Below are positions 1 to 10,042 of a stretch of DNA of 41,297 bases, piece after piece. Positions within the stretch are counted from its first letter, which is position 1. The number at the start of each line of letters is the position of its first letter. Both the position numbers and the translations under genes were made by a program. The notes below the pieces were generated by a model. It did not search any database and was not told where the DNA came from. It was given only the letters and a program-made list of their open reading frames with translations. Source of the stretch: Streptomyces sp. JJ38 (GTDB taxonomy: Bacteria > Actinomycetota > Actinomycetes > Streptomycetales > Streptomycetaceae); the NCBI RefSeq assembly GCF_019303475.1, contig NZ_JABLSI010000046.1, forward strand, positions 1 to 41,297, given 5' to 3'.

Positions 1-2262
<2,262 letters not shown>

Positions 2263-2294
2263 CGCCCCCGGGCGTCCGCACACGAGGCTCACCG

Positions 2295-2339
2295 GCCCGG
2301 GGCCGTCCGTCGACTCACCGTCGGCGGACGGCCCCGGGC
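2295..2339 (+). terminator. Hairpin terminator after infB
   Basis: A perfect 15-bp inverted repeat (2295-2309 with 2325-2339) begins 33 bases after the infB stop. The 15-base loop can pair further (CGAC/GTCG around TCACC), giving a near-continuous GC-rich stem. There is no T-run, as is usual in high-GC actinobacteria. It probably ends or attenuates infB transcription before ylxP. Confidence 0.75.
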
Positions 2340-2496
2340 TCGCCGCTGCCCACCCCTCGCGGTGCGTCCCGCCGTGGCGCGGGGGCCGGGAATATGCGTC
2401 GAAGTCCCGCCCCCGTTACGTGTACCGTTTCAGTTGTTCGACACGGACCGTTGACCAGACGGATGAGGCCCCACGGGTCGGCTTGACCCGCACCGC

Positions 2497-2793
2497 ATGT
2501 ATGTAGGGACGCTGTCCTTCGACCTGCTGCTCGGCGACGTGCGCTCGCTGAAGCAGAAGCGCTCCGCCGTTCGCCCGATCGTCGCGGAGCTGCACCGCAA
2601 ATACGCCGTGAGCGTCGCCGAGGTCGGCGACCAGGACCTGCTGCGGCGCGCCCGCATCGGCCTCGCGGTCGTCTCCGGGGACGCCGCGCACGCGAGCGAG
2701 ATCATGGACGACTGCGAGCGCCTCGTGGCCGCTCGGCCCGAGATCGAGCTGCTGTCCGTGCGACGGCGCTTCCACGGCGAAGATGACGAGTAG
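2497..2793 (+). CDS. ylxP: DUF503 / YlxP-family protein
   Basis: A 98-aa protein of the DUF503 (YlxP-like) family, commonly encoded between infB and rbfA in Gram-positive bacteria. The molecular role is not established; the constant neighbourhood suggests ribosome assembly or translation. The start MYVGTLSFDLLLGDVRSLKQ matches the family N-terminus (short beta strand, then the conserved SLKQKR helix), which fixes the ATG at 2497. The body is compact alpha/beta with no membrane segment. It lies 234 bases after infB, beyond the infB terminator, and 84 bases before rbfA. No convincing Shine-Dalgarno is seen, so translation may be weak or start from a leader-poor transcript. Confidence 0.9.
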   Translation: MYVGTLSFDLLLGDVRSLKQKRSAVRPIVAELHRKYAVSVAEVGDQDLLRRARIGLAVVSGDAAHASEIMDDCERLVAARPEIELLSVRRRFHGEDDE

Positions 2794-2877
2794 ACGCCAC
2801 GGCGGATCCGGCCCTCCGGGCCGCCCCCGCTCCGCGACCGCACCACCACGAACTGACCGAACGGAAAGAGTGATCAC

Positions 2878-3318
2878 ATGACCGACACCGCGCGGGCACG
2901 CAAGCTGGCTGACCGCATCCGGGTCGTCGTCGCCGAGACACTGCAGCGACGCATCAAGGACCCGCGGCTCGGCTATGTCACGATCACCGACACCCGGGTC
3001 ACCGGCGACCTGCGGGAAGCCACCGTCTTCTACACCGTCTACGGCGACGACACCGAGCGCGCCGCCTCGGCGGCCGCCCTGGAGTCCGCCAAGGGGGTGC
3101 TGCGCTCCGAGGTCGGACGACAGACCGGCGTCCGCTTCACGCCCACGCTCACCTTCGTCCCCGACGCCCTCCCGGAGAACGCCCGCACCATCGACGACCT
3201 GCTCGCCCGGGCCAAGGAGTCCGACGCGCAGGTGCGCGCGGAGGCATCCGGCGCCACCTACGCGGGCGAGGCGGACCCCTACCGCAAGCCCGCCGAGGAG
3301 AGCGGCGAGGACGCCTGA
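2878..3318 (+). CDS. rbfA: 30S ribosome-binding factor RbfA
   Basis: A 146-aa single KH-type-domain protein that binds the immature 30S subunit and helps mature the 5' end of 16S rRNA, including under cold conditions. Typical features are visible: an N-terminal helix with ARKLADRIRVVVAETLQRRI, then KDPRLGYVTITDTRVTGDLR and the conserved RLGYVTIT-type strand, and a Gly/Glu-rich disordered tail. It starts at an ATG with a purine-rich GGAAAG site about 7 bases upstream. Its TGA is followed after 3 bases by the GTG of truB, so the two are almost certainly co-transcribed and perhaps translationally coupled. Length is normal for actinobacteria. Confidence 0.97.
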   Translation: MTDTARARKLADRIRVVVAETLQRRIKDPRLGYVTITDTRVTGDLREATVFYTVYGDDTERAASAAALESAKGVLRSEVGRQTGVRFTPTLTFVPDALPENARTIDDLLARAKESDAQVRAEASGATYAGEADPYRKPAEESGEDA

Positions 3319-3321
3319 ACC

Positions 3322-4254
3322 GTGGCCGACACCCCCGCACCCGCACAGCCCGAACGCACCGCCCGCCCCGCTCCACCGGACGGGCTCGCCATCGTCGACA
3401 AGCCGGCCGGGTTCACCTCCCACGACGTCGTCGCCAAGATGCGCGGCATCGCCCGCACCCGGCGCGTCGGGCACGCCGGCACCCTCGACCCGATGGCCAC
3501 CGGCGTCCTCGTCCTCGGCCTTGGCAAGGCCACCCGGCTCCTGGGCCACCTGGCGCTGACGGAGAAGGAGTACGTCGCCACCATCCGGCTCGGCCAGACC
3601 ACGGTCACCGATGACGCCGAGGGCGAGCTCACCGGCTCCACCCCGGCCGACGGTCTCGCCCGCGAGGCCGTCGACGCCGCCGTCGCCCGCCAGACCGGCG
3701 ACATCCAGCAGGTCCCGTCCAAGGTCAGCGCCGTCAAGGTGGACGGCAAGCGCTCCTACGCCCGCGTGCGCGAGGGCGAGGACGTCCAGCTCGCCGCCCG
3801 GCCCGTCACCGTCTCCTCGTTCGTCGTCCACGACGTTCGCCGGGAGACGGCCGAGGACGGCACCCCCGTCCTCGACCTGCTGGTTTCCATCGTCTGCTCC
3901 TCCGGCACCTACGTCCGGGCCCTCGCCCGCGACATCGGCGCCGAACTCGGCGTGGGCGGCCACCTCACGGCCCTGCGCCGTACCCGCGTCGGCCCTTACA
4001 CCGTCGCCGCGGCGCACACCCTCGACGCCCTCCAGGAGACGCTCACGGTCCTGCCCATCGGCGAGGCCGTGGCCCAGGCGTTTCCGCGTTGGAACGTCGG
4101 GGAACGGCAGGCCCGGCTCATCTGCAACGGCGTCCAGCTCGACATGCCCCGGCTCCCCGCCGGGCCCGTCGCCGTCTTCGGCCCGGGCGACCGCTTCCTC
4201 GCCCTCGTCGAGGAACGCAGCGGCAAGGCGAAGAGCCTCGCCGTCTTCGGCTGA
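3322..4254 (+). CDS. truB: tRNA pseudouridine(55) synthase TruB
   Basis: A 310-aa enzyme that isomerises U55 of the tRNA T-loop to pseudouridine in the cytoplasm. The first ~20 residues are a variable Pro/Ala-rich extension. The family start follows (GLAIVDKPAGFTSHDVV), then the catalytic motif GHAGTLDPMATGVL with nucleophile Asp56. The central SSGTYVRALARDIG motif and a C-terminal PUA-like region (about 250-310) are also present. The start is a GTG 3 bases after the rbfA stop; no separate ribosome site is visible apart from sequence inside rbfA, which fits coupling. A hairpin follows before ribF. Confidence 0.97.
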   Translation: MADTPAPAQPERTARPAPPDGLAIVDKPAGFTSHDVVAKMRGIARTRRVGHAGTLDPMATGVLVLGLGKATRLLGHLALTEKEYVATIRLGQTTVTDDAEGELTGSTPADGLAREAVDAAVARQTGDIQQVPSKVSAVKVDGKRSYARVREGEDVQLAARPVTVSSFVVHDVRRETAEDGTPVLDLLVSIVCSSGTYVRALARDIGAELGVGGHLTALRRTRVGPYTVAAAHTLDALQETLTVLPIGEAVAQAFPRWNVGERQARLICNGVQLDMPRLPAGPVAVFGPGDRFLALVEERSGKAKSLAVFG

Positions 4255-4278
4255 AGAGGCTGTGATCATTGTCCGACC

Positions 4279-4313
4279 GTGCCGGGCAGCGGCCCACGAG
4301 GGCCGCATGGCAC
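4279..4313 (+). terminator. Hairpin between truB and ribF
   Basis: A stem GCGGCCC/GGGCCGC (4289-4295 with 4300-4306) carries an ACGA tetraloop, with outer pairing GTGCC/GGCAC (4279-4283 with 4309-4313) across a small internal bulge. It begins 25 bases after the truB stop and ends 45 bases before the likely ribF start. It may terminate the truB transcript or attenuate readthrough into ribF. Confidence 0.55.
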
Positions 4314-4358
4314 CCTTGGACGCGACGGAACATCGGCACCACCCGAGGAGCGGGCACT

Positions 4359-5318
4359 GTGCAGCGCTGGCGTGGCTTGGCGGACATCCCCGAGGACTGG
4401 GGACGCAGCGTCGTCACCATCGGCTCGTACGACGGAGTCCACCGCGGACACCAGGTGATCATCGGCCGGACGGTGGCCCGCGCTCGTGAGCTCGGCCTGC
4501 CGGCCGTCGTCGTCACCTTCGACCCACACCCCCGCGAGGTGGTCAAGCCCGGCAGCCACCCGCCGATGCTCGCCCCGCACGACCGCAGAGCCGACCTCAT
4601 GGCCGAACTCGGCGTCGACGCGGTCCTGGTGCTGCCGTTCACCCAGGAGTTCAGCAAGCTGCCGCCCGCTGAGTTCGTGGTCAAGGTCCTGGTGGACAAG
4701 CTGCACGCCCGCAGCGTCGTCGAGGGCCCGAACTTCCGCTTCGGGCACCGCGCCGCCGGGGACACCGCCCTCCTGGCGGAGCTGGGCGAGACCTACGACT
4801 ACGACGTCATGCTCGTCGACCTCTTCGTGCAGGGCGAGGCGGGCGGCGGCGTGCCGTTCTCCTCCTCCCTGACCCGTCGCCTCATCGCCGAGGGCGACGT
4901 CGCGGGCGCCGCGGAGGTGCTGGGCCGCCCGCACCGCGTCGAGGGCGTCGTCGTCCGCGGGGCGCAGCGCGGGCGCGACCTCGGGTACCCCACGGCCAAC
5001 GTGGAGACCCTGCCCTACACCGCCATCCCCGCCGACGGCGTGTACGCGGGCTGGCTCGTCGTGGCCGGGGAGCACATGCCCGCCGCCATCTCCGTCGGCA
5101 CCAACCCGCAGTTCCACGGCACCGAGCGCACCGTCGAGGCGTACGCCATCGACCGCGTCGGCCTCGACCTCTACGGACTCCACGTCGGCGTCGACTTCCT
5201 GGCCTACCTCCGCCCCCAGGAGACCTACCCGTCCCTGGAGGCGTTCCTGGCCCAGATGGCCCGCGACGTCGACACCAGCCGCACCCTCGTCGCCGAGGCC
5301 CAGCCCGCCACCGCCTGA
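4359..5318 (+). CDS. ribF: Bifunctional riboflavin kinase / FAD synthetase
   Basis: Phosphorylates riboflavin to FMN and adenylates FMN to FAD. The chosen GTG at 4359 has a GAGGAG site 8 bases upstream and yields the usual ~319-aa length with N-terminus VQRWRGLADIPEDWG. The frame is open further upstream, but that extension is Arg/Thr-rich and has no ribosome site. Residues ~18-190 are the adenylyltransferase domain with the nucleotide-binding motif GSYDGVHRGHQ; residues ~195-310 are the riboflavin kinase domain with GRDLGYPTANV and a GTNPQFHG-type segment. In many bacteria rpsO follows ribF. Here the whole secretion locus lies between them. Confidence 0.96.
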   Translation: MQRWRGLADIPEDWGRSVVTIGSYDGVHRGHQVIIGRTVARARELGLPAVVVTFDPHPREVVKPGSHPPMLAPHDRRADLMAELGVDAVLVLPFTQEFSKLPPAEFVVKVLVDKLHARSVVEGPNFRFGHRAAGDTALLAELGETYDYDVMLVDLFVQGEAGGGVPFSSSLTRRLIAEGDVAGAAEVLGRPHRVEGVVVRGAQRGRDLGYPTANVETLPYTAIPADGVYAGWLVVAGEHMPAAISVGTNPQFHGTERTVEAYAIDRVGLDLYGLHVGVDFLAYLRPQETYPSLEAFLAQMARDVDTSRTLVAEAQPATA

Positions 5319-5359
5319 CCGGGCCCTGGCCAGCGGGCCCGCCCACGCCTCACGGACGC

Positions 5360-5433
5360 CGAAGGCCCGCACCGCCCCGTCCCCCTCACCGACGCCCTGA
5401 CGGGTGCGGGGGAGCGGCTCGTGCGGGCCTTCG
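5360..5433. terminator. Long bidirectional hairpin between convergent genes
   Basis: A perfect 13-bp inverted repeat (5360-5372 with 5421-5433) encloses 48 bases that can fold further through a C-rich stretch near 5378-5384 and a G-rich stretch near 5405-5411. It fills most of the 126-base gap between the plus-strand ribF and the minus-strand EspI-like gene, so it could end both transcripts. Confidence 0.65.
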
Positions 5434-5444
5434 CTCGCGGATTC

Positions 5445-7964
5445 CTACTGCTGCTGCCAGCCCTGCCCGAGGCCCGGCTGCCCGGGCTGGCCCGGGTACC
5501 CGTAGCCCGCCGGCGGCCCCTGGGGCGCGGCCCCCTGCGGGGGCCCGGCCTGCGGCGGAGCCGCGTACGGCCCACCGTGCCCCGGCATCGGCGGCGCCAC
5601 CTGCGGCGGCATCGCCGAGTCGTTCTGTGTCCACAGCCCCTGTGACTGCTGGTGGCGCGTGATGTCCTCCGCGATCAGCGCGGACAGGTTGAAGTACGCC
5701 TCCCGCGTCCTCGGCCGCATCATGTCGAGGTCCAGCTCCGCGCCCGCCGCGAGGTGCTCGTCGAACGGTACGACGACGACCTCACGGCAGCGCGTCTTGA
5801 AGTGCGCCACGATGTCCTCGACCCGGATCATCTTCCCGGTCTCCCGCACCCCGGAGATCACGGTCAGACTGCGCTGCACCAGGTCGCCGTACCCGTGCGC
5901 CGCCAGCCAGTCCAGCGTGGTGCTGGCACTGCTCGCGCCGTCCACCGAGGGCGTGGAGATGACGATGAGCTGGTCCGCCAGGTCCAGCACGCCGCGCATC
6001 GCCGAGTACAGCAGCCCGGTGCCGGAGTCGGTCAGGATGATCGGGTACTGCTTGCCGAGGACGTCGATCACACGCCGGTAGTCCTCGTCGTTGAACGTCG
6101 TGGACACGGCCGGGTCCACGTCGTTCGCCAGGATCTCCAGCCCCGAGGGGGCCTGCGAGGTGAAGCGCCGGATGTCCATGTAGCTGTGCAGGTGCGGGAT
6201 CGCCGTCACCAGGTCGCGGATCGTCGCGCCCGTCTCGCGCCGCACCCGGCGGCCCAGCGTGCCGGCGTCCGGGTTCGCGTCGATCGCGATGACCTTGTCC
6301 TGCCGCTCGCTGGCCAGCGTGGCACCGAGCGCCGTGGTGGTCGTCGTCTTGCCGACACCGCCCTTGAGGCTGATGACGGCGATCCGGTAACAGGACAGCA
6401 CCGGCGTCCGGATGAGCGCCAACTTCCGCTGCCGCTCGGCCTCTTCCTTCCGCGCGCCGATCCGGAACCGCGAGCCGCCGCCCCGGCTGCTCTGCGGCTT
6501 CGGCTTCTTCTTCTGGTTCAGCAGCCGCTCGGAGCTCAGCTCGACGGACGCCGTGTAGCCCAGCGAGCCCGGCTGCGCCTGCGCCTGCCGCGGGTCCGGC
6601 CACACGTGCCCGGCCCGCGGATCAGCCTGCGCCTGCCCCGGCCCGGGCTCCTGCCCCGGCTGGGCGGGAGCGGGCTGCTGCACCGGGTGACCGGGCTGCG
6701 CGGGGTGGCCGGGCTGTCCCGGGTGGCCGGGCGGCATCGGCTGCTGCGCGGCGGCGGCAGGGGGCTGGGCCTGGGGCTGCGGGTGGGGCTGTGCCTGCGG
6801 TTGGGGCGCGGGAGCCTGCGGCGCGGGCTGCTGCGCAGGGAGAGGCTGCGCGGCGGGCGGGAGCGGTGACCCGGGCTGGGGGAAGCCGTAACCACCCTGC
6901 GCAGCGGGCGGATATCCGTAACCCTGCGGCTGCGCACCGGGGCCCGGGGCGGGCTGGGGCGCCCCGGGCCCCGGCTGCGGCGGGGCGGGCTGGGGCGGAG
7001 GTGTCTGCTGCGGCGGGGCCGCGTGCGGCGGCACGGGGGGCTGCGGAGCCGGGGCGTGGGGAGCCGTCGGCTGGGGGAAGCCGTACCCGCCCTGCGGCCC
7101 ACCGGCGTCGGGGCCGGGCTGTGGCGGCGCGGGAGGCTGGGGAGCCGTCGCGGGCGCCGGGGGACCTGCCTGCGGCGGCTCGGCGGGCTGGAACTGCGGG
7201 GGCAGCGGCGGCAACGGCGCCGCCGTACCGCCCGCCGGCGTGCTCCCGGGCCCCTGGCCCCACTGGGGCGTGGGAGGGGCGGGCGCCGCCGCGGGCGGGG
7301 CGTCCTGGGGTGCGTCCTTCGGCTCGGGCGCTTCCGCGGGCTGTCCCGGGGCCGGAGCCGGGGCCGGAGCATCCTCGGCCGCGGCACCCCCGTCGTCGTC
7401 CCGCTCGCCCTTCTCGTCCGCCGTCTCCTCGGCGGCGAGCCGGGCCTTCTCCGCGTCCCGCTGGGCGAACTCGCGCCGCAACGCGGAGGTCGAGATCCGC
7501 ATCGTCCGTCCGCTGAGCTCCTCCTCCTCGGGCTCCTCGACGGGTTCGTCCACCGGCCGATCCGGTGCCGCCTCCGCGGCGGGCTTCTCGGGCGTGGGCG
7601 GGGGAGGGGGCGCGACCGGCGGCGCATCCGCCGCGGGCGGCCCTGCGGGCGGCTGCTCAGCGACAGGCTCGCGTGGCGCGGCGTCCTGCGGTGCGGCGTC
7701 CCGCGGCTCGGCGTCCGCGGCCGGAGCAGGCGTCACCGGAGCGGGCGGAGGCGCCGGCGGCGCGTCCTGCGCGTAGGGCGCCGGAGGAGGCGGAGCCTGC
7801 CCCGGCCCGGTCGACGCCCGAGGAGCCTCGGCACCACCGTTCTGCGTGTACCAGGCAGGCGGCGTGTAGTCGATGGTGAACTCGCCCGTGGTCTCCAGAT
7901 CCGTTTCGGGGTCGTCGCCGGGGGCGATCCCGTCGACGCGGATCTCGTCCCGGTCGCTGTTCAC
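5445..7964 (-). CDS. EspI-like MinD/ParA-family ATPase of the type VII secretion locus
   Basis: An 839-aa protein in two very different halves. Residues 1 to ~490 are low-complexity Pro/Ala/Gln/Gly sequence, almost certainly disordered. Residues ~515-760 are a MinD/ParA-like P-loop ATPase with the deviant Walker A KGGVGKTT (about 534-541), IAIDANPDAGTLG and IILTDSGTGL motifs. A second Pro/Gln/Gly tail ends in GWQQQ. Proteins of this design (EspI and relatives) accompany actinobacterial ESX loci and are thought to regulate secretion or position the machine; that role is inferred here. The start is a GTG at 7964 with an exact AGGAGG site (bases 7969-7974 on the other strand) 4 bases upstream. 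A GTG 24 bases further out lacks such a site. It is divergent from the lipoprotein gene and convergent with ribF. Confidence 0.85.
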   Translation of the reverse strand: MNSDRDEIRVDGIAPGDDPETDLETTGEFTIDYTPPAWYTQNGGAEAPRASTGPGQAPPPPAPYAQDAPPAPPPAPVTPAPAADAEPRDAAPQDAAPREPVAEQPPAGPPAADAPPVAPPPPPTPEKPAAEAAPDRPVDEPVEEPEEEELSGRTMRISTSALRREFAQRDAEKARLAAEETADEKGERDDDGGAAAEDAPAPAPAPGQPAEAPEPKDAPQDAPPAAAPAPPTPQWGQGPGSTPAGGTAAPLPPLPPQFQPAEPPQAGPPAPATAPQPPAPPQPGPDAGGPQGGYGFPQPTAPHAPAPQPPVPPHAAPPQQTPPPQPAPPQPGPGAPQPAPGPGAQPQGYGYPPAAQGGYGFPQPGSPLPPAAQPLPAQQPAPQAPAPQPQAQPHPQPQAQPPAAAAQQPMPPGHPGQPGHPAQPGHPVQQPAPAQPGQEPGPGQAQADPRAGHVWPDPRQAQAQPGSLGYTASVELSSERLLNQKKKPKPQSSRGGGSRFRIGARKEEAERQRKLALIRTPVLSCYRIAVISLKGGVGKTTTTTALGATLASERQDKVIAIDANPDAGTLGRRVRRETGATIRDLVTAIPHLHSYMDIRRFTSQAPSGLEILANDVDPAVSTTFNDEDYRRVIDVLGKQYPIILTDSGTGLLYSAMRGVLDLADQLIVISTPSVDGASSASTTLDWLAAHGYGDLVQRSLTVISGVRETGKMIRVEDIVAHFKTRCREVVVVPFDEHLAAGAELDLDMMRPRTREAYFNLSALIAEDITRHQQSQGLWTQNDSAMPPQVAPPMPGHGGPYAAPPQAGPPQGAAPQGPPAGYGYPGQPGQPGLGQGWQQQ

Positions 7965-8196
7965 AGTGCCTCCTGCTGATCTGGTCACTCACCCCGGTTT
8001 CCCGGTGCCCCCGGCCGTGCGCCCGCCAAGACCGGCGGCACACACACGTCCCCCAGCCTAAACGCCACGGGCGGTCCTGTGGCAGGGCGGTCCCACCTCG
8101 TTACCCCGGGGTCGGGCCGCGCGTTGAACCGGGCATATTGGTACGCGGCCCGCCTGTATGGGGCCGCACTTCGCCCCGACTCCGGAGTACCGCACC
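7965..8196. promoter_or_regulatory. Divergent intergenic region
   Basis: These 232 bases separate the EspI-like gene (minus) from the lipoprotein gene (plus) and must hold the promoters of both. A TTGAAC hexamer at 8124-8129 is a possible -35 for the plus-strand gene, but no good -10 lies at the right distance, so no promoter is assigned. Besides the EspI-like Shine-Dalgarno next to its start, no strong repeat is seen. Confidence 0.4.
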
Positions 8197-8919
8197 GTGA
8201 CACTTCACATCCGCCGAGCCCCCACCGCCCTCGCCCTGGCAACAGCCCTCGCCCTCGGCCTCTCCGGGTGCGGCGGCTCCGGCGACGACACGTCCGACAA
8301 GGCGTCCTCGGGCTCTGACGCCGCCTCACAGGAGCTCATCAAGAAGGTCAACGAAGCGATGAAGACGACGAGTTTCCACTCGTCGGGCACCACCACCGCC
8401 TTCGCCGACGGCACCCAGGAGACCACCTGGGACCCGGCGAAGGGCCTGCGGACGGTGGTATCCGGGAACGTGTCGGGCGAGATGTACTGCAAGGAGGGCG
8501 TCAACTACCTCGAGGCGGGCCTCGTCGTCGAGTCCCTCAAGCGCTCCGGCCAGAAGGCCGACGTCCCGGCATCCCTCGCCGACAGCTTCGTCTACACCGA
8601 CACCGAGCAGGAGTGCACCCTGCTGTTCACCATCGCCGAGTCGGGCCGCCTGACCCCGGAGAAGGACGGGGAGGTGGGCGGCAAGGCCACGCGGGCCATC
8701 ACGGTCGAGGGCAACGGCGGCTCGGACGTCTACCACGTCGCCGCCTCGGGCACGCCCTACATCCTCCGGCTCGACGCCGTCCGGGGCGAGAGCAAGAGCT
8801 CGACCACGTTCGAGGCGTTCGGCAAGCCCACCGACGTCACCATGCCGCCGGACTCCAAGCTGGTCGCCCTGGAGGAGTTCCAGAAGCAGGCGCTGCCCTC
8901 CGCGCCGCCCGCCGAGTGA
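8197..8919 (+). CDS. Secreted lipoprotein, LppX/LprG-like
   Basis: A 240-aa predicted lipoprotein. The signal peptide has a short positive start (HIRR), an Ala/Leu core and the lipobox LSGC with Cys25, followed by a Gly/Ser/Asp linker. The mature part (about 45-225) is built of alternating strands with two Cys in YCKEG and ECTLL. It resembles the LolA/LppX/LprG-like fold of actinobacterial lipoproteins that carry lipids or bind at the cell surface; this is fold-level inference, not a firm family call. The GTG at 8197 is preferred because GGAG lies 9 bases upstream and it gives a standard signal peptide; a start at 8158 would add a non-signal extension. A 16-bp hairpin follows the stop. Whether it works with the secretion locus is unknown. 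Confidence 0.8.
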   Translation: MTLHIRRAPTALALATALALGLSGCGGSGDDTSDKASSGSDAASQELIKKVNEAMKTTSFHSSGTTTAFADGTQETTWDPAKGLRTVVSGNVSGEMYCKEGVNYLEAGLVVESLKRSGQKADVPASLADSFVYTDTEQECTLLFTIAESGRLTPEKDGEVGGKATRAITVEGNGGSDVYHVAASGTPYILRLDAVRGESKSSTTFEAFGKPTDVTMPPDSKLVALEEFQKQALPSAPPAE

Positions 8920-8941
8920 CCGGGAGCAACCCCGAACCGCG

Positions 8942-8977
8942 CCCGGCCGGCGGCGCGCTCTCGCGCCGCCGGCCGGG
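8942..8977 (+). terminator. Terminator of the lipoprotein gene
   Basis: A perfect 16-bp GC-only stem (8942-8957 with 8962-8977) with the loop CTCT, starting 22 bases after the lipoprotein stop. This is one of the strongest terminator candidates in the window and separates the lipoprotein gene from the BldB-like gene. Confidence 0.85.
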
Positions 8978-9123
8978 GGCCGTCCGACATCAACCACACG
9001 TGCGACCAGTCAGTCGGCCGACGTCACCACGCCGTCGACACAGTCGCCGCCACCACAGCTGCCCTCGTCCACGACCGTCGGCGTGACGTGGCCATCACGC
9101 TGCGAATCCGGAAGGGTTCCCCG

Positions 9124-9129
9124 TAAAGT
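9124..9129 (+). promoter_or_regulatory. Candidate -10 element of the BldB-like gene
   Basis: TAAAGT fits the Streptomyces housekeeping -10 pattern and lies 40 bases before the ATG at 9170. No good -35 is found 16-18 bases upstream (TGCGAA is the nearest), so this is a weak call. Confidence 0.35.
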
Positions 9130-9169
9130 GGCGGCACGTCACAGCCATGAGAGAAGGGACGGTCCGACG

Positions 9170-9403
9170 ATGGCGACCGAGCGGGAGAAGGACGAGCTGT
9201 ACGCCATGGACATCTCGGGCGTCGAGTGGCTGAGCGCGCCCGACAGCCCTGCCGACGAGCGCGTCGAGATCGCCTACCTCCCCGGCGGGGGCGTGGCGAT
9301 GCGCAACTCCAAGGACCCGGACACCGTCCTGCGTTACACCGCCGCCGAGTGGAAGGCCTTCGTTCTCGGCGCCCGCGACGGCGAGTTCGACCTCCAGTCC
9401 TGA
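9170..9403 (+). CDS. bldB: DUF397-family protein, probable developmental regulator BldB
   Basis: A 77-aa acidic protein of the DUF397 family: an ISGVEWLSAP start, then VEIAYLPGGGVAMRNSKDP, a VLRYTAAEWKAFVLGARDGEFD core and a short tail. In Streptomyces, DUF397 proteins are usually encoded beside XRE-type DNA-binding partners. BldB, needed for aerial growth and antibiotic production in S. coelicolor, is a solitary member encoded next to the ESX locus. This gene sits in that position with no XRE gene beside it, so I take it as bldB; other DUF397 paralogues are very alike, so the symbol rests on synteny. The ATG at 9170 follows a GAAGGGA site by 11 bases. A start at 9083 would add an unlike extension. 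Two hairpins follow the stop. Confidence 0.75.
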   Translation: MATEREKDELYAMDISGVEWLSAPDSPADERVEIAYLPGGGVAMRNSKDPDTVLRYTAAEWKAFVLGARDGEFDLQS

Positions 9404-9411
9404 CCCTCCAC

Positions 9412-9431
9412 CCGGCCCGGAAACGGGCCGG
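9412..9431 (+). terminator. Short GAAA-loop hairpin after bldB
   Basis: Eight perfect base pairs (9412-9419 with 9424-9431) closed by a GAAA tetraloop, 8 bases after the bldB stop. It is probably the first of two tandem terminators. Confidence 0.65.
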
Positions 9432-9442
9432 TACCCCCGACA

Positions 9443-9480
9443 GGCTCCGGACAGCGCCTCACCACACGGCGTCCGGAGCC
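9443..9480 (+). terminator. Second hairpin after bldB
   Basis: A perfect 10-bp repeat (9443-9452 with 9471-9480) around an 18-base loop that can pair further. It lies between bldB and the oppositely oriented hxlR remnant and could serve either strand. Confidence 0.6.
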
Positions 9481-9519
9481 GCACACCATGAGAGTGCTTC
9501 TCTCAGCGGATGTCATGGT

Positions 9520-9765
9520 CGGGGTGGCCTGGGCGTACGCGTGCCGTGCCTCGGCGATGGCGGCACGGTGCGTGAGAGACCAGTCGGCGAGTGCCTTGAC
9601 CGGGCGGGTGAGACCGGTGCCGGTCTCGGTCAGGCGGTCGTCGACCCGGGCCGGGACGGTCGGGTACGCGGCGCGCAGCACCACGCCGTCGTGCCCGAGC
9701 CCGCGCACGGTGAGGGTGAGCGTCCGCTGGGGGATACCCTCGACGGCGCTGGAGTCGACGGAAGC
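9520..9765 (-). pseudogene. Remnant of an HxlR-family transcriptional regulator
   Basis: The minus strand encodes a run that aligns by eye with the second half of HxlR winged-helix regulators: GIPQRTLTLTVRGLGHDGVV (compare the family GISQRMLTxTLRxLERDGLV), then YPTVPARVDDRLTETGTGL, then a final helix RPVKALADWSLTHRAAIAEA. The N-terminal part, with the conserved Cys and the IGDKWTLLIL-type helix, is not found upstream in any frame, and no start codon or ribosome site precedes the run. The surrounding ~640 bases between bldB and the eccE-linked gene hold no other gene that I can support. I read this as a decayed, 5'-truncated gene. Confidence 0.7.
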
Positions 9766-10042
9766 GACGTGACCCGTCGGCGAGTTACCACGGACGCTTC
9801 CCCGACGAGCAGGCGCCGCCCTGAAGCGCGGCCACACGGCGATCGCGTCCCTCGATCCGAGGTGAGTCCTCTCGGTGAAGGAGACGGGAAGACTCACCTG
9901 TGTCGCCGCGACCCCGATCCCGCGCGGGCGACGGGGCGGTGGGCCGAGCGTCCGAGGCGCACCGGATCGTCGTCCCGCGGATACTCCACCGGATGCCTCC
10001 TGCGCGGGCGGAGCCACGATGGGGGTCGGCCCGCGCCCACGG

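Noticed and set aside
2416..4308. A 630-codon minus-strand open frame across ylxP, rbfA and truB
   Set aside because: Antisense shadow of three well-recognised genes; low-complexity Gly/Asp/Val-rich product.
8124..8129. TTGAAC as the -35 of the lipoprotein promoter
   Set aside because: No acceptable -10 at the right spacing.
9488..9772. A 94-aa plus-strand open frame
   Set aside because: It is the antisense of the hxlR remnant; no ribosome site and an Arg/Ser-rich product.
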